A stretch of 64,000 nucleotides of DNA from Ianthella basta (taxonomy: Eukaryota; Porifera; Demospongiae; Verongiida; Ianthellidae). The notes beneath the pieces were generated by a model, which saw nothing but the letters and a program-made list of their open reading frames with translations, was not told the origin of the DNA and ran no database searches. How positions within the stretch are numbered: position 1 is the stretch's first letter; each line of letters begins with the position of its first letter. This document shows, piece by piece, positions 56,195 to 64,000 of the stretch. Location: NCBI GenBank assembly GCA_964019415.1, contig OZ025872.1, positions 9,839,178 through 9,903,177 on the forward strand. The letters are read 5' to 3'. Both the position numbers and the translations under genes were made by a program.

Positions 56195-56380
56195 GCTAGC
56201 TACGTATGCCTTCTTTGCACTGCGTGGTGTATTTCCCACAGAACAAGTGCCCACAACTGGTCTGCACTGGTCACAGACCAGCTCTAGGCAGATGAGACAC
56301 TTCAGATCCTCCAGTAACGCTGTCTGAGGGTCCACAAACTTGCACACTATACTCCTCTGTGCATGGCTGTACACAGCCAT
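56195..56380 (-). pseudogene. TRAF N-terminal fragment, minus strand
   Basis: ATG at 56380 (MAVYSHAQRS...), then LLEDLKCLICLELVCDQC, then a frameshift inside the RING. The upstream sequence keeps the family's TTCCTGGAA (reverse complement at about 56413-56421) and GTGACACCCAACAAGC. Only the first 60 or so codons remain. Confidence 0.75.
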
Positions 56381-56688
56381 GATAGGGCGTGCTTGTTGGG
56401 TGTCACATGGCAGTTCCAGGAATGCAGCTGTGTGCTCTTGGCCATTTAAGGAAGTAATACTATTTATAGTCACCCTGTGTTATCTGCATCTGTGCATCTG
56501 TAGCTATATTTAGATGGCTTGTAGCAATGACAACGTTAACGTTTGTGGGTTCACTAGCTATATACATTGTTTTTAATACCTAAAATAAGCATGAACACAC
56601 TTACACATGAGAATGCACATGTTATGAAACTATGCAATTGACACAGTGATGTACTTTGTACGATGTACTTTCACTAGCTGTAATCAAT

Positions 56689-56872
56689 CAGAAAGGGTTG
56701 GTTCTCTATAATACCAGCTTCACAACAGGGTTGAAAACCTTGCCGACCTTCGCCCTGAAGAAGACCAGAGCATCTGGTCGAAACGTCGGCAAGGTTTTCA
56801 ACCCTGTTGTGAAGCTGGTATTAGAGAACCAACCCTTTCTGATGCCTGAGCCAGCTGAGAAGCCCTCACTTC
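56689..56872 (+). mobile_element. Foldback insertion with hammerhead-like motif (element 4)
   Basis: A 184 nt insertion bounded by the 13 nt repeat AGCTGTAATCAAT (56676-56688 and 56873-56885). The same family as element 3: arms CAGAAAGGGTTGGTTCTC...AACCTTGCCGAC and inverse, and the tail GAAGCCCTCACTTC on the right. The left arm's hammerhead is deleted, leaving one motif in the loop. The arm CCTTGCCGAC can pair with GTCGGCAAGG and so competes with ribozyme stem I. Confidence 0.8.
56748..56793 (+). ncRNA. Hammerhead ribozyme-like motif 4
   Basis: CTTCGCC, CTGAAGA, extra A, GACCAGA-gca-TCTGGTC, GAAACGTC, GGCAAG. Identical to motifs 3a and 3b, including the bulged stem I. All invariant core bases are present; stem III is the loopless ACGU. 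Confidence 0.6.
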
Positions 56873-57230
56873 AGCTGTAATCAATGGTACATGAATGACT
56901 GAAGTGAGTAGCAATACATTTAGTGAGTATATATGACTGTCTGGTGTAATCGATTAGCAAACTTAATATTGCAGAGGAGCCTGCATCTCTGTTCATAAGA
57001 TTGCCCTGGGATCTGACGTGTCAATTGCAAGCTTCCAGTGCACACCTCTGGTGGAAGCTAGGGTGTGCATCTATCACTGTGGCACTGCTCCTTGTCAGAC
57101 GTAGCACAGCATGCGGTGGATGAAGGACACAAGATCGAGTTTTTACATGTCCTGCCTCGTTTGCCCCTATCTTTTGCTTTTTCCCACCTTGCTCGCACAT
57201 ATAAATTGCCTTGCGTTGTTTTGTAATCTT

Positions 57231-57276
57231 CATTCACTGATGAAGACCCCTGGATTGGAGTCAAAACGTCTGAATG
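57231..57276 (+). ncRNA. Hammerhead ribozyme-like motif 6
   Basis: CATTCA, CTGATGA, extra A, GACCCC...GGAGTC hairpin (one mismatch), then AAAACGTC and TGAATG. Stem I (CATTCA/TGAATG) is a perfect 6 bp. The G of GAAA (position 12) is A here, which should abolish catalysis. Upstream DNA (57000-57230) may be more of the same element. A possible flanking repeat GTATATATGA (about 56925 and 57333) is weak because it is AT-rich. Confidence 0.45.
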
Positions 57277-57574
57277 GACCCCTATACACTTGTCCCCAAT
57301 TCGATCGGCTAGAGTAGTTTCCAGAGTAAGTGTGTATATATGATGTTACCTAGACACTCAGAAGTCTTCTACTAATTATCTACAGCTAAAGCTTGTAGCC
57401 TTAAGGCATTATATATATATATATATAATATAATGTGTGTGTGCAGTCTGTTCGTGTAGGTCTCTGCATGTGATATGTGGGGTTGGTGCACATGCACGTA
57501 TGTTACAATGTAAGCAGAACGAGAAGAACCACAGACAGAATCATAGGTATGTCATACCATTTACTAATACAGTC

Positions 57575-57653
57575 GAATATAGTAATGATTCATGAGCCTA
57601 AAAATAGTAACTTCCGAATTGGGTGATTTAACGATATTCATGATTTCCCAGAA
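57575..57653 (+). promoter_or_regulatory. TRAF-family promoter block, copy 6
   Basis: ATGATTCATGAG, CTAAAAATAG in the TATA position, CCGAATTGGG (57614-57623, a CArG-like site with two mismatches), ATATTCATGA and TTCCCAGAA (57645-57653, perfect STAT consensus) at -34 from the ATG. Confidence 0.45.
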
Positions 57654-57678
57654 ACTGCAATGTCACACAGAAAAGAAA

Positions 57679-58983
57679 ATGGCTACTAGGTCCGTAGAGT
57701 TTAGCTACAAAGGAGTTCTGTATGCTTTTGTAGATACTCAACTTCAATCCTTGGAAGATTTGAAGTGCCCCATCTGTCTGGAGCTGGTCTCTGACCCTGT
57801 GCAGTCCAGTTGTGGGCACTTGTTCTGCGAGGAGTGCATTAAAGGTATTGAACAATGCCCCGTGTGCTCATATGATCGTAATAGTTTCAAAACAACTCCA
57901 GATCACTACAACAGGCGCCGACTGAGAAGTTTTAAGGTGAAGTGCCCTAAATCTGAGGAGGGATGCGACTGGCAAGGAGACTTGGGTGATGCTGAGAGAC
58001 ACACAGAGGAGAAATGTAACTACCAAGAGGTCACCTGCCCTGCAGGGTGTGGCAACAAGATGCAGTGCCAAGATCTTCCTGACCACCTTTATAGTCATTG
58101 CCCCTTGCGTGACTACCACTGTCCTCACTGCCACCACAGAGGCATCTTCAAAAGCGTGACCACATCTCACTTTACAATCTGCAATGACATTCCCCTCACC
58201 TGCCCTGCCGGTTGCAATGCTTGTATTCCTAGAAAGAACATGGCTAAACATCTCCAGCAGTCCTGCCCAATGGAATTTGTGGAGTGCAAGTACAGAATGC
58301 TTGGCTGCGCTAAGCTAATTAGACGAAATTCAAATGCAGAACACCTTGCAGATAACGAGTACCACCTGACAATGGCAATGGAGGCACAAGTGATGATGTT
58401 CTCCTGCCTGAGAAGTGTATTCAATGCACAATTAAAGACTGTGCCAGATGTCTCCCTCCTCCCCATCTCCTTTCGTCCCTGGCTCCAGAACATGCCCACC
58501 TGCTACCCCCGCCCACCTTGGGTTATGAAGATGGAAGGATTTCAGGAGGAGAAAGTGATGGAAGGGCAGTGGTACAGTGATCCTGTGTACTCTCACTTTG
58601 GAGGGTACAAGATGTGTCTCAAAGTGTATGCTAATGGGTATGCAGGCGCAAAGAGCACTCATGTGTCTGTGTATATCTACTTGATGCAAGGAGACAACGA
58701 CGATAATCTGAAGTGGCCCTTCAAAGGTACCATCAAAGTGAGCCTGCTCAACCAACTGGAAGACGGAGAGCACCACACTGAGGAACTGTGGTCACCTAAT
58801 GCTAATGTCCCTAAACAAACCTGTGGGCGTGTCACACGGAGAGAGAAAGCAGGCGGTGGCCATGGAACTGGTAGGCTCATTTCCCTTCAAGATCTGAACT
58901 ACCAAGGTGACAAGAACTGCCAGTACTTGAAGGACGATACCTTGTTCTTTAGAGTGAACTGCTTCGAGCCGAAACTAGATTAA
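57679..58983 (+). CDS. TRAF-like RING/zinc-finger/MATH protein 6
   Basis: Intronless, 434 residues from the ATG of MATRSVEFSYKGVLY, chosen because it follows the conserved promoter block and aligns with its paralogues; an in-frame ATG 29 codons upstream lies in the promoter. RING ligands C30, C33, C45, H47, C50, C53, C60. A 9 nt insertion makes CPVCSYDR where relatives have CP(I/V)DR, so Cys63 can act as the last ligand, giving a standard C3HC4 RING. Zinc fingers are of subgroup II (CPAGC, CPMEFVECKYRMLGC). MATH has WYSDPVYSHFGGYKMCL and DNDDNLKWPFKGTIKVSLLN. Function inferred from family. Confidence 0.9.
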   Translation: MATRSVEFSYKGVLYAFVDTQLQSLEDLKCPICLELVSDPVQSSCGHLFCEECIKGIEQCPVCSYDRNSFKTTPDHYNRRRLRSFKVKCPKSEEGCDWQGDLGDAERHTEEKCNYQEVTCPAGCGNKMQCQDLPDHLYSHCPLRDYHCPHCHHRGIFKSVTTSHFTICNDIPLTCPAGCNACIPRKNMAKHLQQSCPMEFVECKYRMLGCAKLIRRNSNAEHLADNEYHLTMAMEAQVMMFSCLRSVFNAQLKTVPDVSLLPISFRPWLQNMPTCYPRPPWVMKMEGFQEEKVMEGQWYSDPVYSHFGGYKMCLKVYANGYAGAKSTHVSVYIYLMQGDNDDNLKWPFKGTIKVSLLNQLEDGEHHTEELWSPNANVPKQTCGRVTRREKAGGGHGTGRLISLQDLNYQGDKNCQYLKDDTLFFRVNCFEPKLD

Positions 58984-59318
58984 GCATCACAGAGCGATTA
59001 TACCATGCGTACAGCCAATTTTGGTTTTGGAAAATTTTGTGTTTTAGCTTTTGCATGAGCCTTTATATACTTATAATTATAATACTGAACCTTTTATAGT
59101 CCATGCATTTTATTGCAGTGTAAATATTTTTCATTGTTAGCTATACCAGTTTACATGTTATACCTTTGAATACATTATTTCAGCATGCGTGCTGTATTTT
59201 AAGTTTTGAGGAGTGTAATAAAATGTGCCATGTTTTATGCCTTGCAACATATTACTGTACTCTCAAGTGCAGCTCAAGTGGCTATAATTTTATGTGCCTG
59301 CATGGGCATGCTATATAA
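58984..59318. other. 3' flank of TRAF-like 6
   Basis: AT-rich, no gene. An AATAAA occurs at about 59217. Confidence 0.4.
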
Positions 59319-60332
59319 TGATATTCATCACTTCCTGGAATTTCAGATATGCGAACAATGCAGGCCCAGAGGAAGCACTTTAAAGGTGGTCAGGCCACAT
59401 CAAGACAATCTTACCTAGATGGCCACATGCACAGGCTAGCAAGTATCTTTGCTATACAAAAGAATGGCCAGGCTTAAAAATGAGGTCATGCAGGCCAAGG
59501 CCTGGGCAGCCTGGGCTGTTCCGCCAGGCATGCATGCAATACATGCTCCAGTAGGTATATGTAGCAACAGTTCAAGACAATTTTGAAAGCAGGCCACATG
59601 GTTGCCATATACAACTTTGTATGCCTTGAGGTATTTACAAGGGTGTCCATGCCAATTAACTTGTTAGGCATTATTATAATTATGTCTCTGACTCGGTGCA
59701 TACGTATAACTATATATATAGTTGTGATGACTTGTTGTGTGAGAGATGCAAAATATATAACTACTTGAAGGAATCAGGACTGCATGATGCACCATGTACA
59801 GCTCTAGACAGCTACAACAAGTGATGACTGAGGAGCTTCAAAGCGAAGACACTGAGAAGAGATATATATGACTGACAGGGACAGTTGGGAGAATCTGAGG
59901 GCACGCTGAAGGTACATGTCATGCATTTCACTACATTTCACTAGATTCTGTTTCAGTTATTTTACCAGTACGTAGCTATTCAAGCATGCTTTTCTCTTCC
60001 CACAGTGATACACTTCCATATGCAGCTACACACACACCTTCACTTTCACCTTCACGTACCTTCACATTGCATAGCTACCTGCTGGTATTCTGTTCTTGTA
60101 TTGTGCTTCCTTCAACTTGTCCAGAAGCTCCAGCCCTATGTCAAGGACTAGCTGGTCCACTCCTGAAGGCTGCAAAGACCGTGTTACAGTGGGAGAGAGA
60201 TCACCAAGCTGGGGATATTCCAAATACATCTCTCATGCAGATCTCTATGACTTTACTAAAGATGAAATACAGTACTTGAAAGACGACATGCTATTCTTCA
60301 AAGTAGATGACTTTGATGTCGGTGATGATTGA
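59319..60332 (+). pseudogene. Heavily decayed TRAF-like copy
   Basis: Begins with promoter-like ATATTCATCACTTCCTGGAA. Scattered matches follow: GTCTCTGACTCGGTGCA (the VSDPVQ region) near 59684, a CTGAGGAGCTTCAAAG patch at about 59826, and a C-terminal MATH piece, DEIQYLKDDMLFFKVDDF, at 60250-60320 before the stop at 60332. The zinc fingers and most of MATH are gone. Confidence 0.6.
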
Positions 60333-60659
60333 CCCTCGTGCATTACGTATAGCCTGTACACACTCAACGGTAATTTATCCACATTGGCTGTAAAACTTAT
60401 ATCAGTATATATGCTAACTAGTGCATGTGAATCAGATAATTATATATTTAAGTACAATTTCACTATTAGTATAACTCGAGTTTAATACAGTATGCAGCTC
60501 ATAATATATATACTGCATATATAGGTGTTTTCCTCTAGCTGTACAAGTGTATTATGTATATATGCATGGTATGCATTATATTATGTGTTAATCAAATTTG
60601 GAGTGGCCATTCAGAGCTAGGCACTGCCAAATTATTCAAAGAAACCACTGTATGCGGGT

Positions 60660-60718
60660 GTGTACATGTGCATGTGTGTGTACGCGTGTGTGTGTGTGTA
60701 CGTGTGTGTGTATGTGTG

Positions 60719-60760
<42 letters not shown>

Positions 60761-60775
60761 CGTGTGTGTGTACTT
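60660..60775. repeat. (GT)n microsatellite
   Basis: Interrupted GT tract with TACGTG interruptions. A short CA tract follows at about 60876-60897. Confidence 0.9.
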
Positions 60776-60971
60776 GAGTGATAAATCAGAGTTTCTTTAC
60801 ATCCTGGACTCCTGGCCATAACATTCCCCATCTACACTTCAATAGTTTTCCAAGTTTGGTAAAATTCATCAACAACACACACACACACACACACACAGTA
60901 GTGCTTAGAATATATTATCATCTAATCATTACTATAGCTATAATAATAATGATGCTAATAATAGCAGCATA

Positions 60972-61007
60972 TTCATTAAGACTATAAATAGTCAATTCCA
61001 TATTAGG
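60972..61007 (+). promoter_or_regulatory. TRAF-family promoter block, copy 7
   Basis: ATTCATTAAGAC, TATAAATAG (60983-60991) and CCATATTAGG (60998-61007), a perfect CArG box. The STAT-like position reads ACCTGGAAT, no longer a match. Confidence 0.45.
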
Positions 61008-61081
61008 CGGCTATAATGATATTCATCAATACCTGGAATCACGTTTCCGTAGCAACAGTGAAAGACAAGCAGACAATGATA

Positions 61082-62533
61082 ATGGCTGCTTTGCCAAAGT
61101 TCAGCTACAAAGAAAGAGAATACACCTTTGTAGACACTCAGCTGCAAACATTGGAGGATTTGAGGTGTCCCACGTGTAAGAAGTTAGTCTGTGACCCTGT
61201 GCAAACCAGTTGTGGGCATGTATTCTGTGAGAAATGCATGGAAGGGACCAGGACATGCCCCATTGAGGGTGAAGTCTGCACCACAACTCCAGACAACTAC
61301 AACAAGCGAAGGCTGTGGAGCTTCAAGGTGAAGTGCTCCAACGCAGAGAAGGGATGTGAATGGCAGGGACAGCTGGGGGAGGCTGAGGGTCACACTCAAG
61401 AAGCATGCAAATTTGAGGAGGTCAAATGTCCCAGAGGGTGCAATGAAATAATGCCGCGCAAAGATCTTCCTGAACACCTTCTCAAATACTGTCCATTACG
61501 TGATGATGAATGTCCTTACTACCATCACCAAGACACGAATGTGAGATAACCACTTCCCACTTTATATTCTGTGATGAATTTCCCCTCACCTGCCCTGCTG
61601 GTTGTCAGAGACGCATACCTAGAAGGGAAATGGCTACTCATCTCCAGCAGAACTGCCCAATGGAGTTCGTGGAGTGCGAGTACAAGATGCTAGGGTGTAG
61701 TGAGCTAATCAGACAAAATGCAGCAACAGGACATAATGCCGATGACAAATACCACCTCAAAATGGCAGTGAAGGCACAAGTAAAGATGTTCTCCTGCCTA
61801 CAAACTGCCTTCACCAAACCCTACATGACGACACCTGATATCACCCATCTCGCGCTTCCCTTCCGCCCCTGGCTCCAGAATACACCGACTTGCTACCCTC
61901 GCTCCCCATGGGTTATCAAAGTAGTGGGATTTCAGGAGAAGAAGGAGAATGATGAATGGTGGTACAGTGATCCTGTGTATTCTCACTTTGGAGGGTACAA
62001 GATGTTGCTTGAAGGATCACTGGGTTTACGCCACCAACCAACTACACCAGTATTGGTGTTACAGTTGGTTGGTGGCGTAAACCCAGTGATCCTTCAAGCA
62101 ACAAACCTAGCCTTTGCAGGGGCCTAACTGCAAGAGTCACTTTTGGTACAAGATGTGTCTTGAGCTGAGAGTGCATGCTGAAAAAGACGGAGACGTGGAA
62201 GGCACTCATATGCATGTGTCTGTGTTCATCTGCCTAATGAAAGGAGACAATGCTGACAATCTGAAGTGGCCCTTCAAAGGTGCCATCAAAGTGACAATTC
62301 TCAACCAGCTGGAAGATGGGCAGCACCACACGCTGAAACCTGAATTGGAAGATGACATGCCTGAAAACTTACGTTGGTATGTCAATGGAGCACAGAGAGT
62401 ATACAAAGGATGTGGTTTCCACAAATTCCTCACTTGTCCGGATCTCAGCTTCCAAGGTGATGATAACCAGCAATTCTTGAAAGATGACACTGCGTATTTC
62501 AGAGTGGACTGTTTTGAACCAAAAATGGATTAA
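61082..62533 (+). pseudogene. TRAF-like pseudogene 7 with palindromic insertion
   Basis: Subgroup II TRAF starting MAALPKFSYKEREYTF. The RING is altered (CPTCKKLVCDPVQTSCGH, CPIEG in place of CPxD). A frameshift near 61540 ends the first frame in the zinc fingers. The second frame (EITTSHFIFCDEFPLTC onward) runs through WYSDPVYSHFGGYKM, where an insertion of about 130 nt containing a near-perfect palindrome (62003-62103) interrupts MATH. The rest of MATH (HVSVFICLMKGDNADNLKWP to the stop at 62533) follows in a third frame. At least two disabling lesions. Confidence 0.85.
62003..62103. mobile_element. Palindromic foldback insertion
   Basis: Inverted arms of 41 nt starting TGTTGCTTGAAGGATCACTG, with a 19 nt loop (ACACCAGTATTGGTGTTAC) that is itself partly self-complementary. 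About 30 nt of tail follow on the right. The host sequence TCACTTTGGAGGGTACAAGATG on the left recurs as TCACTTTTGGTACAAGATG at about 62136-62154, consistent with an imperfect target duplication. Confidence 0.75.
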
Positions 62534-64000
62534 ACTTAAGGGTAATTGATAGCATTACCACCACACTGCACAGGATCAAAAGAAGCAACTTTTAGAAAGC
62601 TGATCAGGCCTAAGGCAACTACTATTTGCAGCATGTTCTGCCTACTGTGCGGTAGTTGGCTAGTGTGAGTTAGCACCATATGATACTATCAACTTACATG
62701 GTACAGACCTTTAAGCATCATGTGAGGTGATAATCTGTACAGTTATTAATATAGTAACACAGCCTATTTCAGATTAGTTGTACAAATTTAAAACTAAATG
62801 GCAAATGGAGTGACGTCATAACGAATGACAATACAGGACAATGGGTGTGACGCGGTGGCAAGCCGTAAAATTAATACTGACATCCAATCCAATCCTGACC
62901 AACCATGTTGAAATTGACTGTGTTGTAACAATAGCAGCCGCTATCACTGAATGTTTCACAAGGTACAACAACAACAACAGAAACAGAAATTTGTATAAGT
63001 GATCAATACATGTTGACAAATTAAGTTACACACACTAACAGACACGTTTTGAATACTAGTTAGTTCTGGTTTCTGTTGTTGTTGTGCCAAATACGCTGTC
63101 ATCATCAACATGGTAATGCAGCCAAGTCGATCCACTTCATGAAGACAATGCAGGTTGACTGCCTACTGTACATGACGGTATACACTTTGCATGACTTTCT
63201 TGTCATACTCCCTTTTGGAAAATCAGGCTCTTTGCATGCAATTGCCTAATAAGGACTCTCTCTGAAATGTCAGCATATGTGTGGTATAATGTATGAACAT
63301 CACTGTGATTTTAAAGCAGTTGCAGTTGCCGTTTCTACATTAATTGCACACCTATCTTATCATATATTACTTTGTACGGTGAAACCAGTCTAAACTGGTC
63401 AGTGTGTTAGGCAGTCACTCCTCTAAAACAGCCAGCCTCCCTAGCCCCAAATAGCACTACAACATTACAGTCTCTGCAGAGCAGCTATCTCTTTATACAT
63501 TTCAGTTAGATCTGGCCTATAGGTGATTGGCTTAGTCAGGATTCACTGATCCCGGCGGTGGTATAGCTACAGGCATGGACTGTATGGCCATGGTAGTAGT
63601 AGTAGTTAAATCAAAAGAATATATGCAGTATATAGATCACTTATAGATTACTAAGAGATAGCTATAGCTCCATGACATCACAGAAATGTACTCTGTAGTG
63701 CATCATGCATGCTGAAGAGTCAACTGGATTATTTGACCATTTCACAGTCTTTGAGCACACTGAAATTAAACAAATTGAGCAATTGATACTACACGTTGTA
63801 GCTAAGAGTCTCTAATGATCTTGATAGTGACTTTCTATATGGTGCACCAAAGTGGGACATTCTGATTAAAAGATTTCAGTGGATATTCACCCACTGCGTA
63901 TGAGATTTTAGCACAGTAAATGGCTCATTGCTCTCTGGTGAGTGTTGTCTTCTGCAGCTAGCAAATTAACTGGCTGGCTGCAGATTTCATTCTAGTGTAC
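62534..64000. other. Right end, no gene seen
   Basis: No coding gene recognised. 63410-63540 resembles 54195-54330 (AAAACAGCCAGCCTCC and following bases), so a dispersed repeat occurs in both places. Confidence 0.5.

Overview
The window looks like nuclear DNA of an early-branching animal, most likely a demosponge. I infer this from metazoan-type genes with short GT-AG introns (an importin-7/8-like karyopherin and AMT-type ammonium transporters), a cluster of intronless TRAF-like genes (RING, TRAF zinc fingers, MATH), dense dinucleotide microsatellites and many small foldback elements. No bacterial, phage or CRISPR architecture is present. The sequence cannot fix the species.

Layout. 1-1650 is a G-rich minisatellite. 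1.8-4.6 kb (minus) holds five exons of an importin-7/8 gene that runs out of the window to the left. Its first two exons are found at 12.5-12.9 kb, and that exon pair with its promoter recurs at 17.6-18.4 and 22.8-23.6 kb, with a truncated copy at 35.6 kb. Intronless TRAF-like genes lie on the plus strand at 6.0, 9.5, 15.1, 40.6 and 57.7 kb. Broken copies or fragments lie at 19.7, 33.2, 54.4, 55.1-56.0 (minus), 56.2 (minus), 59.3-60.3 and 61.1-62.5 kb. Two complete 14-exon ammonium transporter genes lie at 24.3-29.5 and 43.5-50.7 kb. The block 19.2-33.4 kb is an old tandem duplicate of 40.1-54.6 kb, later changed by insertions and by at least one homogenised tract.

Mobile DNA includes a 5'-truncated LINE reverse transcriptase (33.6-35.5 kb), a decayed pogo/Tigger transposase (37.5-39.7 kb), paired TA-flanked DNA elements (21.9 and 42.2 kb), a second terminal-repeat family, and several MITE-like hairpins.

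The most interesting signal is a set of short insertions carrying a hammerhead-ribozyme-like core: CTGANGA, a hairpin, then GAAACGT[C/T]. Five of them are bounded by 11-13 nt direct repeats, and one has its empty site preserved in the paralogous ammonium-transporter intron. Stem III is reduced to the self-complementary ACGT, so a single molecule could not close it but two could. A sixth foldback insertion with a 13 nt duplication, without the ribozyme core, splits the promoter of one TRAF gene.

Exon boundaries were placed by eye from splice consensus, phase continuity and comparison between paralogous copies. Family assignments rest on motif recognition, not on database searches.
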